This document shows positions 38,216 through 48,809 of a stretch of DNA of 64,000 nucleotides, in pieces. Source of the stretch: Ophthalmolycus amberensis (lineage: Eukaryota; Chordata; Actinopteri; Perciformes; Zoarcidae). Position 1 is the stretch's first letter; each line of letters starts with the position of its first letter. Where the stretch lies: contig JAFEUB010000787.1 in NCBI GenBank assembly GCA_024529925.1, positions 3,529,001 through 3,593,000 on the forward strand. The letters run 5' to 3'. The notes beneath the pieces are model-generated. The model worked only from the letters and a program-made list of their open reading frames with translations, was not told the origin of the DNA and did not search any database. A program made the translations under genes and the position numbers.

Positions 38216-39508
38216 TCTCCAGCTCGTTACTCAGCTGGACAACCAGTTATTTGACAGACTGTACAACCGCTAAACAAACTCCCTGTAAGCTCACTGTTGT
38301 TTGCCAGGTTGATTTGTCCTTAAAAGCTAGTTGGAGGAATGCAGTGGCGGGCCGTGCATTTTATACCTGGGCCTTCACTGCTGTCTTACCACCTAATAAC
38401 GTCATGATGGCGCCACAGCTACGGCTATTTGTTTCTAGGGGTGTAACATCACGTATTCGTTTTAAACCGTTCGGCACAAGGCTTACAAACCGAACAATAA
38501 TACTGGTGCATTTGGAAAATGCAGAAGCTTAAATCGTGGTAAATATAACGTTTTCGGTGGACACCGGTCTGTCTGTTTGTTTAGTTTCCGGGGTCAGCGT
38601 CTGACCCCGGAAGCAAAACACGCACAAACTCACGCTACATTCTCCCCGCAGCGTTTAACGTTAGCTGTTCCCTACTGATTCAAACAGGGCTAAGCAATCG
38701 CCACACAATCCCCATTTCTCCAGACCATCATTCTTGTTTGTAAAAGAAAACAGCCCAAACTGATTCAATTATCCGGACCGGATTAAAAGTAGCTTAATTA
38801 TACATTTAAAACTGCCCGAAGTTCGCTGCACTGCTTACACATCATGGAATGGATGCTCCTCCCCGAATTCCTTCAAGTTTTTGGTTTTTAGTGAGAAGCT
38901 GCTTAGTCTGCCTTCTTTTCCCCATGTTGACAGTGGGTTGCACGTGCGATTCTTCAGCTTCTTCGGTGGTGGTGAGTCAGTAGCTGCATTACTGCCACCT
39001 ATAGGTCCGGAGTGAATTTACATGTGTGCAGTTCGGTCCTGGTCGGTGACAAGGATTGATGCTCTGTTGCTTCGTAGTCTTCTTAGATATACTGTATAAT
39101 ATGCTCATCTGTGATTTGAAGTCCTCCTCACGTGAGCTTGGCTTCACACAAGACAGGCACACGCTAGAGCTTTCAACAAAGTCTGGCCTTTGTCTTTAGT
39201 GTCCAGAGGGCTGGGTAGTGTAGCTTTCAAAGAAATGCCTCACACGTGTTAAAGCCACATGCGAGCCAAGCTGTCAAAAGGACCATAACCTCATACTAGT
39301 GTGTTAGCTCTGGAAAATCCTACCCCTGCAAATGGCAACCAAAATGACATCATTTTTTTGCCACAAAGCTATATCACAAAGGTGCCATTTTAATGGATAA
39401 GGGTCAAAGTCATTAAGGAAGTGCAAATGTGCATTTCAGATACAAAGTACATTTCAATTGTGTTCCTTGTTATAAACTGAATTTGTTTTAATATGACTTA
39501 TTCATGAC
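38216..39508. other. Intergenic with unclassified repeat fragments
   Basis: GCAGTGGCGGGCCGTGCATT (38341-38360) and TAGGGGTGTAACATCACGTA (38437-38456) look like starts of fish DNA-transposon fragments (hAT-like), but no complete element can be delimited. No gene is recognised. Confidence 0.35.
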
Positions 39509-39578
39509 TTAATGAAGAACACAGTTCAGTACAAAATGGACGGCCCAAGGTACAGGTACAGGGCAACAGTATGTGTAT
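39509..39578 (+). repeat. Copy 1 of a 64-70 bp direct repeat
   Basis: It is identical to 48537-48600 apart from one additional six-base GTACAG unit here. Flanks differ on both sides. Confidence 0.9.
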
Positions 39579-40780
39579 CAAGGCTGCATTGTTTCCAGTA
39601 TAATAGATGTATACACATATACACATGTATATTATCCACTATAATGACTTTAATGTATACTTGCTGTTAAATCATGCTGCTGTATGTACAAATGTCCCTA
39701 AACCTGAAGGATGACATGTGTTCTGATGTGTGAAGTAGATAAGGTTGTGCAGACACAAGTACTGCAAGATCTTAAATAAATCCTGTTTGTGGAACAGACT
39801 AGGATGGTAAAATGTCCTCCTGCTTGTTTCTTTAAGCTGGTGTGCTGTATTGTGTCATCAGAAGACTGTTGAGGGCCTCTTACACTCTCCGCACTGCAGG
39901 AGGAAGCATCGAGCATCCTGTGGTCCCCGGAAATCTCTTCTTGAATTCTGGCAAACTGAGACTAGACTGATGAGTGCTGAAAGCAGTCTGACCAAAGCCG
40001 AGCATGAGATTAAATTGCCACCTGTAGCTGATAAACCTGTTTTGTAACAGCATGGCGGTACCTCTGGGTCCACCTTCAGGACACAATTCACTTTTTTTTT
40101 TGGTTTATTTTTTTTGCAGTGGTAAAAACTCATTCAGTATCCAAGAGTAGCAATGTTTTTTTTCCTCAATTTTTCATCCTTCAATGTTTTTTGTTTAATG
40201 ATCATCACATCTCTACTGCCAGCATGGCCTGTTAGTTGTATGTGTGGAGAAAGCATTGTTTTTTTCTGTCTAACAAACCCAAGTTAATGCTTAATTACCC
40301 AATGAAATACTTATTATTATTCCTGAAGTGTTTACAATCCATCTTATGTGTTCATCTTCTTACCTCCCTGACCGTTGATGCTTTCTCAGAGATGTTGGAT
40401 ATGTGGCAATGCTTTGATCTGTGTATGGACTGATTTAAAATCCTGTGTTCTACAAAGTAATCCTCATGACTCGGTGTAGCTGCTTGTTGACAGATGCAAA
40501 GCTGTTTTAAGCCACAATACATGTTATATTCACTATTTAAGAAGCTTCACAGGAACTCAACATGACTGAAGTTGAACCAAAAAAAATCTCACAATACAAA
40601 CGTGTGACTTTAGAGGACTCGAGTGTTTTCTTGAATGCAACACCAAACCAGTGAAGTTGAGAAATGAGTCGGCGCAGTTCACACAATCCTGCAGAAGAAT
40701 GACCAGGAAACATCTGTAAATAAAGAAACATCCTCATTAATTATCTCAGTGTTTGTGTGTATACACAATAACACACATTG
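39579..40780. other. Intergenic, no gene recognised
   Basis: Short frames on both strands near 39850-40133 overlap each other and lack any recognisable domain. Confidence 0.4.
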
Positions 40781-40785
40781 CTTAT

Positions 40786-40811
40786 GTATATATATATATA
40801 TATATATATAT
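40786..40811. repeat. (TA)n microsatellite
   Basis: Pure TA run. Confidence 0.9.
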
Positions 40812-40914
40812 TATTATTTATTTCACTAACAAGGACCACGGCAATAACAGTATGAGTTTCGAGAGGTTTATTGCATAGTGGAATGATTGTTAGATTCAAG
40901 AAGCGGAAGGGGTC

Positions 40915-41060
40915 GAGGGATGAATAGATATAGGGTAGGGGTAGAGGGATGAAGGGATGTGGGGTAGGGATGAAGAGATGTGGGGTAGGGGTCAAGGTAG
41001 AGGGATGTAGGGTAGGGATGAAGAAATGAAGGGATGTAAGGAAGACGAAACGAGGAGGGT
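40915..41060. repeat. Purine-rich minisatellite-like tract
   Basis: Irregular repeats of the theme GGGATGAAG..ATGTGGGGTAG fill this stretch (GGGTAGGGATGAAGAGATGT and variants, four to six times). On the minus strand it produces a Pro/His/Thr-rich low-complexity open frame (part of 40741-41232) that I do not regard as a gene by itself. Confidence 0.65.
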
Positions 41061-41089
41061 TTGTAGAAAGGAGGTTAGGCGATCGATGG

Positions 41090-41207
41090 GGGACCGTTGA
41101 TGTCCGGCAGCTGGCGGGAATGGGGGGAATGGAGACTGCAGGGTGGGGGCCGTCTCTTCGGAAGCTCCGGCGGTGCAGAGTCCCCTGTTGTTCCTGTAAT
41201 CCTGCGA
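41090..41207 (-). other. Possible exon with a good acceptor (unproven)
   Basis: On the minus strand a long CT tract ends in CTCTCGCAG at about 41208, followed by an open Pro/Arg-rich segment into the minisatellite. It lies downstream of the acidic-protein locus and could be a terminal exon of a spliced form. There is no homology support. Confidence 0.2.
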
Positions 41208-41519
41208 GAGAGAGAGAGAAATAGGAGGACAAAAACAGGGTTGGGGGGTAGGGATGTGAAGACAGAGTCGAAGAGGAAGTGAACGGGTTCGTTGTGCTTA
41301 AATACTTTGTGCAGAGGAAATGAGCTGTGTTCTGGGCGTGGCCCTGTTCCTGAACTAAGTTTATAAAACTACATGTAAGTATATATGCTCATACTCATCT
41401 TTTAGTCCAGCGTGAAAGGTAGCGGCTCAGGAGGTGGCAGTGAGAGAGAGAAAAATAAAAATAACGGTAAGACAAATAATATTGTATTCATTGAATCAAA
41501 GACACTAAATGATTCATAT

Positions 41520-42470
41520 AGGTAAGTAAGACGGACAAATAATCTTTGAATGATTTTGAAAATGAATGAAATTAATTATGAACAAATAGACGTAGCATAC
41601 AGTTTGTAGGTATGTTACATAATATGACTTTGTTTTTATATTGTAGACTATTCTAGGTCACTTTCTCAACAAAACAGAAGCTCCTACTTACTTTTTCCAG
41701 CCAAAGGGAAAACAATGTCAGCCCGTCCCATCGTAGAGTCAATCCGAGTCGCTCTCTTCGGACCACCTCGGCCTCTTCGCAGCAGCCTCCTCCTCCTCGT
41801 CGCTCTCTTCCCTGCGTCGTTTTGTGGAGGAGTCCTCAAGGCCGACGACATCGATCTCAGGGTCCTCCTCCTCCTCCTCCTCCTCCTCAGGTAGCCCATA
41901 CCTGTACCTGTCAATAATACACTCAAAAGCAGCATTAAAAGCGTCACCATCATATGGGTCAGCGTTAGGGAAATCAGGGTCAGCATGAATCAAAGATAGT
42001 AAATGATTAATATATTTTATAATATATTTTGACGCTCATACCAACCTTTTTTGTCCACGGTGAACAGCAGCAGCTCAGGTGGTGGAGTATTGTAAAAGTT
42101 AAGTATGAGACAGAATGGTTAATAAAACAATATTTCAATTATAAAATAAACATACTAAAGGCATAAACAGATTAACATTATAATACATTGAGCTATTTCT
42201 AACTTTGCCTTTACAGTATAGATTCTAAATCAGAAGCTCTGACTCACCTTCTTTGTCCACGGTGATGGAGTAAGAGAGGGAACAATAAATCGTAATCGTA
42301 AGTAAGACGGACAAATAATGTTTGAATGACCAAATAAGAAATGAATATGAACAAATTGAGGTATGTTACATAATATTACTTTGTTTTTATATTGTACACT
42401 ATTCTAGGTCACTTTCTCAACAAAACAGAAGCTCCTACTTACTTTTTCCGGCCAAAGGGAAACCAAAGTA
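41520..42470. repeat. Tandem duplication, unit about 770 bases, around the truncated paralogue
   Basis: 41520-41712 and 42299-42470 match closely. Shared text includes GTAAGTAAGACGGACAAATAAT, AGGTATGTTACATAATAT and the block CTATTCTAGGTCACTTTCTCAACAAAACAGAAGCTCC (split here only for description), followed by CTTACTTTTTCC[A/G]GCCAAAGGGAAA. A weaker third relation links 41403-41440 with 42046-42090 (CAGC.GCTCAGG.GGTGG). The repeated CTTACTTTTTCC would be a splice donor on the minus strand. Confidence 0.8.
41739..42000 (-). pseudogene. Truncated paralogue of the 43.2-45.5 kb acidic-protein gene
   Basis: The minus-strand open segment ends at 41739. It shares the C-terminal half of the neighbouring gene: AAFECIIDRYRYGLPEEE against AAFDIIMDRYGYLQPEE, then EDPEIDV, then the closing KRRREESDEEEEAAAKRPR and EESDSD. 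It has a run of about eight Glu codons (GAG/GAA) at 41872-41888. There is no in-frame ATG, and an in-frame TAA lies just upstream. No acceptor AG is placed to join it to an upstream exon. It is probably a partial duplicate or dead copy; an unrecognised exon is the alternative. Confidence 0.55.
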
Positions 42471-42579
42471 ACAGAAATGATCTTTGAATTATTGAATAAA
42501 GAATTTAATATATTTTAAATGTTACTATACCTTTTTGGGCAATATTGTGCTCATTGGAACACCGATCAAACTAAAGGTT

Positions 42580-43180
42580 CCTTGCCCTGCCAGACGCAAA
42601 GGCCGGCCCTCAGCGCTAAAGTGGGTCAATCCAACGGCCCCAGTGCAAGGCGCTACATGGGGTGTCATCAGCCCTGCCAGATGCAAAGGCTACCATGAGA
42701 ACCACTGGTCCTGCTTCGAAGTGGACTCAGTGGTTGCTCCGATGACATTTCCGGGAGGATTGATCCATCCAGCATGCATGTATGAGTAGATACCATAGAA
42801 AAGCCCCAGTGCAAGACACTACATGGGGTGTCACTAGCTCAGCCAGACTCAAAGGCCGGCCCTCAAGAATAAAGAAAGGTTGAGCTGTGAAAAAATGAAG
42901 AGATACTACAGAAAAGTCCCAGTGCAAGTCGCTACATGGGTTTTCTCCAGCCTTGAAGACACAAAGTCCAGCACTCTGGATGAAATAAAGGTTGATTGAT
43001 CCAGCGTGCAGATATGAGGCCCTCGGGGTTAAAGTGGGTCAATCCAACGGCCCCAGTGCAAGGCGCTACATGGGGTGTCATCAGCCCTGCCAGATGCAAA
43101 GGCTACCATGAGAACCACTGGTCCTGCTTCGATGTGGACTCAGTGGTTGCTCCGATGACGTTTCTGGGAGGATTGTCAGC
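42580..43180. repeat. Tandem cassette array, four units of roughly 115-165 bases
   Basis: The phrase CCCCAGTGCAAGGCGCTACA with variants starts at about 42640, 42805, 42919 and 43050. Each is followed by a TGGGGTGTC..CAGCC..GCCAGA..CAAAG block. Units 1 and 4 are almost identical over about 150 bases, through ACCATGAGAACCACTGGTCC and GGACTCAGTGGTTGCTCCGA. The two middle units are diverged. The array abuts the stop codon side of the acidic-protein gene and is probably in its 3' UTR or flank. Confidence 0.85.
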
Positions 43181-43196
43181 CCGTCCCATCGTCGAC

Positions 43197-45514
43197 TCAA
43201 TCCGAGTCGCTGTCTTCGGACCCCCTCGGTCTCTTCATAGCAGCCTCCTGCTCGTCGTCGCTCTCTTCCCTGCGTCGTTTTGTGGAGGAGCCGAGGCCAG
43301 AAGTTGAGGGAACTACTGCATCCGTGAGCTCTTCTGAAGAATCTTCCAAGATGTCTTCAAGATCCAGTACAGGGAGCTCAACTTCAAACTCAAAGTCCTC
43401 GTCCTCGTCCTCAATGACAATGATATCAATCTCAGGGTCCTCTTCAGGTTGCAAATACCCGTACCTGTCCATAATAATATCAAACGCAGCTTCCAAAACA
43501 TCACAATCAGTGTAACTATTGTAAACAGGATAGAGAGCAGCAACGTCGGGAGCAGGGTAGTAAACAAGATAGTGATCAAGGTAGTAACCAGGAAGAGGAT
43601 CAAAGCCTTGTTGTTGTCCCTCCATCACAAAGTGTGGTGGTGGGAACTGCAGCTCACCCTCAGCCTCCTGAAGCCAGTCAACATGATCCGCACCAACGCC
43701 AACCTCTTCCTCCTCGTCCTCGGAATCAAGAAGGACCGGGTCGTCGGGCAAAAGGGCGGCATCAGGGCGGACTGAGGTAGGAAGAAAAACATTTATTAAA
43801 AAAAGTCACATCCACAAGCCACCAACTAACACAAAGCCACCGCTAGTCTGATTCAAAAGGCAACTATTTCAGTATTTATCAGGAGCAAATTATGAAAATG
43901 ATATTTCCATGTGAGACCATAGCCACGGTCCAAACTGATTCTATAGGGAAAGGCCAGTGTGCACATTATCACCAGCCGAGCACTTTTAAAAAACGCTCTT
44001 ACATTTGGAACTGGATTCAGAAAACGTCATTCACATATAATATAATCAGACAACATTTGCCCAAACTATTTTCCACTCCTTCATAGTGTATATGCAACCT
44101 TGTACTGTAAGAGATGTGTTGGTAAAAGCTGTTGTCCTCCATTGTACCATGCTGTACACACTGCAAAATACTACACACAAATACTCCATCATGCTCTTAT
44201 AGCATCTGTTTCTTCACTTAAAGAACATATTGACTGGGGTGCTGTGCAATAAACACATGTTAAATTGTGATGAATGGATCCAAATCATATCCATTTGTTA
44301 TCGTTTGTTTAAAGAGCACAGTAGCAGTAATGAAGGACGAAAGAGCTAAAGTGATGTGGAGTTGTATTCAGTCAGATTTAGTTATTTGGCATACAGTACT
44401 TCTGTCTACTTGGTGAGGAAGAATGGATCAGTTTAACCCTTGTTTGCACAACACAATTCTACATAACAACCCTGTTCACATTGTATAGCCATAATAAAAG
44501 TCAGACTACTATATTATAAGTCAGAACAAAACGTGTTGCATCATAGTTTGGACCTTGTGGTGATTCTGACTCTATTCAGTGAGAGATGACACTGCCTCCA
44601 ATACTATCTAAAGTTTCTAATAAACTGGGAAAAACACTGAGATGAAGCCAAAAGGTTTGATGCCGTGTGCGCAATTACGCAGGCAATTACACACGCCAAA
44701 ATGTGGGTCCCTGCCGTTAATTCAGGCGCTAGTAACAACATGGTTTCTGCAAAATATCCACAGTGAAATATGTGCGTCTTGTCACCTCACACTAATTTAT
44801 TTTATTTAGTCCGCTGCATGACAAACCACTTTACAGATAAAACTACATGACCCACAAATCACAATGTTATGATGACACTAACATGACTGACAGATGACTG
44901 AAGGCTTTGGTTTTTAGGTCCATTAACTGTCAGACATTTACGTTCACTAACGTTAACGTTACATCTCTTTCATTCAGGCTCATAACAATATTGATCCGTT
45001 GGTGCATTTTAATGAATATCTTGAAGCTAGCTCTCAAATGTTCCTTCTTTTACTTATATCTTGCCATGGTGCAAGAAGAGTTCTATTTCTAAAATGGTGG
45101 AGGCGCCATTTTGTTTCCGAGATTGTCAACACAAAAATCGACGAGTTGATCCCCTCAAACAAAAATAACGGTGTTTTCATGTCCCTACACATGTGTTAAC
45201 ACATTCCACACCTATTTCGAAGAAGAAAGTCCAGTCTTAACATATAATTATTGTTTTACACCAGAAACTGTGAGTGGCCTCACAATCTGAGTTTTTCTAG
45301 CTAGCTTAAATGCTGAACATTCTTTAGCTTAATATTCAACAATTTAACGTAATTAAATGCACGTTTTGTACTGAAATGGCCTTTTATGGAGTCAAGGAAC
45401 ATTAATAAACACATTTGGCATGAAATTTAAAAAAAACAAAAAAATTGTTTTACCTGTAGGTCTGAAGATGCACACTGGTCTGCACGCCGGGGCCGGGGGT
45501 CCACTGGAAGCCAT
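43197..45514 (-). CDS. Unrecognised acidic, Tyr-rich protein with C-terminal nuclear-localisation-type motifs
   Basis: I do not recognise this family. Two exons join in phase: 45454-45514 (ATG at 45514; MASSGPPAPACRPVCIFRPT) and 43197-43771, total 636 bases, 211 residues. The donor is GTAAAA and the acceptor is CTACCTCAG. Order of features: a Pro/Cys-bearing N-terminus, an acidic run at residues 36-43 (DSEDEEEE), a Tyr-rich centre (YYLDHYLVYYPAPDVAAL), a probable helix (DVLEAAFDIIMDRYGY), a second acidic region (EDEDEDFEFEVE), then two basic clusters (KRRR, KRPR) separated by EESDDEQE, ending EDSDSD. The composition suggests a nuclear regulatory or chromatin-associated protein, but that is inference. 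A partial paralogue lies downstream and tandem repeats fill its 3' flank. A CRE lies about 155 bases upstream of the ATG. The intron of about 1.7 kb has no clear insert. Confidence 0.65.
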
Positions 45515-45665
45515 TATATCCAACAGGTATTGTTTGCTGTAGGTATTCAACTCAGTTCTCCAACAGTTTGTTTTCAAAGTGATCAGATCTCTGAGAGCTC
45601 AATCTTGTAGGTTTTGCAGGTAAACTTGTTAGGTTGAAGTGCAACTCAGACAGGCCGTTTTTCGA

Positions 45666-45673
45666 TGACGTCA
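45666..45673. promoter_or_regulatory. Palindromic CRE (TGACGTCA) upstream of the acidic-protein gene
   Basis: A perfect CREB/CREM/ATF consensus, about 155 bases upstream of the ATG at 45514, in a short GC-rich stretch (CGGCCACGCCCCCTCC, 45681-45696). Confidence 0.6.
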
Positions 45674-45719
45674 CTATTATCCGGCCACGCCCCCTCCACT
45701 AACGCAGGGTTGCGTGTGT

Positions 45720-46755
45720 GAGAGATTTTTTATTTTATAGTAAATTGTTTAAATGTAAATTGTTTGGACTGTGTGTGTGTTTACAATAGGTGTTTCCATA
45801 AATCCGTGATGTGTGTGATGATCTGTGATGATACACTTCACATCATCTTGACCCAGAGCATACATACAAGGTTCAACCAAGAATGAAACATGTCAGCAGT
45901 TTCATTTGTGTTGTTGTTGATTTAGATATGAATATAAAGGCAGTAGACATGAGTAGACATGAACTAAACTAAACTTGAATCACTGCATGCTTCCAACGAC
46001 ATCATGCAAAGATTGCACAATTCTTGAATTCCAAATTTATCGCATTTAATTGAGTACCATGTGGGGCTTTTTATTTGTCACTGGATGATACCGAGCAGCC
46101 CTCGTCTGTGATTTCATTGCTTTGTGAAGTAATAAAATCACAGTTTTATTTTTGAATTGTTATTAATATTCAACTTTATATGCACATAGTGAGAAGATCA
46201 CTTTGTGGTGCATTTTACGACATATTTCTAAAAACAAGGGACACTAATGATACATGTATGTCATCTGGACAACCTCCACATGATGGCAGTATTGTAACTT
46301 GATTCACTTTTTATTCACTGATATATTTTTGCCAACAGATGGAACCACAGTCTCACTTGCAGTACTACTAGTAAGACGCCCTCTTTTCTTCTTCCAAACA
46401 CAATCATCCCATCTCCCCAATTAAGCAAGACAACACTGTGCGGGGTGAAACTGTAACATTAACTCAGACTGCAGACTGTGTTGAAAGTAAGACAGTATTG
46501 TTCTCAGCCGTGACCTCATTTTACACGTTTAGTCTGTTGCTCATTATCAGTCGGTGGGATAAGTCTGGGAGCAGGAAGGGTGGGAGAGTCTTCCTCTCGC
46601 TTTACTGTCAAACGTCTGTGTGTGATCATAACAATCCAACTGAGAGCTGGACTGAGATTTCTATCCAGTAGATATCATGCAACACTGATTTGAAACAGCG
46701 TCTCCCCCCTGAACCAAATGTATTTACAAAACTCTCAGTTTAACTGATGTGGTGT
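45720..46755. other. Intergenic, no gene recognised
   Basis: Only short frames under 80 codons. No repeats were identified before the pentamer tract. Confidence 0.4.
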
Positions 46756-47750
46756 TATAAGATAAGATAAGATAAGATAAGATAAGATAAGATAAGATAA
46801 GATAAGATAATCCTTTATTAGTCCCTCAGTGGGGAAATTACAGGATTACAGCAGCATTGCTCACAAGTAATAAAATAAAAGATAAAAATCAAGTAATATA
46901 ATAAACTAAACAGTAAACAGTAGAACAGTAATAAAATAAGACAGTAAGAAGAGTATTAGATATACTAAATATGCCAGTATATACAGAATATACAGAATAT
47001 ACAGGCGGATCAGGTAAATACTTAAACGTATAGGATATTGCACGGATTAGATGAGATATTGCACCAGGTGAATGAATTAAAGTGTTCAGTGTGTGCAAAG
47101 TGTTCGTGTTCAAGTGTTCAAGTGTTAGTTGTCCACCGAGAGCAGTTTGTTGTGCAGCCTGACAGCAGCGGGGAGAAAGGACTTGCGGTACCTCTCCCTC
47201 AGACACCGGGGGTGAATCAGCCGGTGACTGAAGGAGCTGTGCAGAGCTGCCAGAGTGTCCTGCATGGGGTGGGAAGCGTGGCTCATCAGGGATGAGAGCT
47301 TCGCCATCATCCTCCTGTCTCCCACCACCTCCACAGTATCCAGTGGACACCCCAGCACGCTGCTGGCCTTCCTCACCAGTTTGTCCAGTCTCCTCCTGTC
47401 AGCTGCCGCGATGCTGCTGTTCCAGAAGACCACTCCATAGAAGATGGCTGATGCCACCACGGAGTCGAAGAAGGTCTTCAGGAGTGCTCCCTGCACCCCA
47501 AAAGACCTCAGTCTCCTCAGCAGAAAGAGTCTGCTCTGTCCTTTTTTATAGAGAGCGTGAGCGTGGTCAGTCCAGTCCAGTTTATTGTTCAAGTGAACAC
47601 CCAGGTACTTATACGACTTCACGACCTCAATGTCCAGTCCCTGGATGCTCACCGGTGTCGGAGGAGGGCGTTTGCCCCGGCGGAAGTCCACCACCAGCTC
47701 CTTGGTCTTGCTGGAGTTGATGTGGAGGCGGTTCCGCTGGCACCATCCTA
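46756..47750 (-). mobile_element. CR1/Rex1-like LINE, 5'-truncated, minus strand, with (TTATC)n tail
   Basis: The 3' end at the left is a (GATAA)n tract (46756-46810) next to TCCTTTATTAGTCCCTCAGT. The minus-strand frame 47125 to about 47750 is open and holds the extreme RT C-terminus: WCQRNRLHINSSKTKELVV, SYKYLGVHLNNKLDWTDHA, FFDSVVASAIFYGVVFW, DKLVRKASSVLG and RYRKSFLPAAVRLHN, ending at a stop. Catalytic RT motifs and the endonuclease are missing. A second tail of the same family lies in tmed7 intron 2. Confidence 0.88.
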
Positions 47751-47759
47751 AAAAGTCTT

Positions 47760-48536
47760 GGTTTATATTATGAGTTCTGAAAATACTATAAGGTCACTAA
47801 TGACTGTTGCTAATTGCAACAGCTTAGTACCACAGTCACATTTATATCATATTAATACAATCAGTGATAGCTGAATACTTGAAATGCTACACATAAAGTG
47901 AGCCTATATGTGATAATGATGAATGCTAAAACAGTGAACATATCTAGTTAAAGGTTACATTGAAACATTCGCCGCCCATAAACTACTGGTCATACCAGAC
48001 CAAGTAAGCCTGTTGTAGAAAACCCCTGAATGTATTGAATTAATGGTGTCTTTTATTGGTAAAGAATTTACTAATTTGTAAGGGATATAATGTTTTATTT
48101 CTTTATTCAAAAGCCTTATAGTCTGGCATGAAAATAGTTTGGAATCTTGGCCACTCATGTGGGTCGGTTTCTTATGCTCCTGTATTGTTCTTATTTATTT
48201 AGCAGTCTTCTGTTTTTAGACCTTACTAATCAGATTGTAAATACTCTTCAAAAAACATTGAGAAAAGAATCATCGCATTAGTGACTTACGATTGTAAAAC
48301 CAGCAATAAATTCCAATGCAGAGGAACTGTTCTTAATGTATAGCGAGTATTTCTAAGGTTTCTCTGGAAACGGCCACAGTGAGATGATTGATATGCATTT
48401 ATCCAACATTCCACATGTTGTGTACATAATTACCTGTTTCTGAAGTAACCTGTGAAAAATAAACTAATGCTCTTCAGCAAAAACCCTCCTGTCTTCATTT
48501 CATCCTCTGGGTTTCTCTTTTTTCAAACCAGTGCAG
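47760..48536. other. Intergenic, no gene recognised
   Basis: A/T-rich with short frames. An AATAAA on the plus strand near 48457 has no associated gene that I can find. Confidence 0.4.
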
Positions 48537-48600
48537 TTAATGAAGAACACAGTTCAGTACAAAATGGACGGCCCAAGGTACAGGGCAACAGTATGTGTAT
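48537..48600 (+). repeat. Copy 2 of the 64-70 bp direct repeat
   Basis: Matches 39509-39578 except for a six-base indel (GTACAG present once less). It lies just beyond the 3' side of the small minus-strand gene. Confidence 0.9.
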
Positions 48601-48809
48601 TTAATGATTTGAATTTCAATCCAACAATTTAACCTCCCTAAAAAGCATGTGCCAGACTTAACACATGTGCCAGACTTAACACACTGCAGATATAAAGAAA
48701 ACAAAAGCAGTTTCACTGACCAAATGATGTTCTATTTAAATACAAAGTCCATCCTCCTCTTTGTTTACAAAGAGGTCAATAACTCGGCTGTGCAGTACAT
48801 CCGTGCGTT

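Noticed and set aside
40741..41232. 163-codon Pro/Thr/His-rich minus-strand frame
   Set aside because: Mostly the reverse translation of a purine-rich minisatellite and a TA repeat. Only the segment at 41090-41207 is kept as a possible exon.
42580..43180. Tandem cassette as an H/ACA or C/D snoRNA cluster
   Set aside because: TGATGA-like and ACA triplets occur but not at proper spacing, and no closing stem was convincing by eye.
42535..43307. Plus-strand frames with the repeated HENHWSCF-type peptide
   Set aside because: They are the tandem cassette read in one frame on the strand opposite to the local gene. They have no start context and the inner units break the frame.
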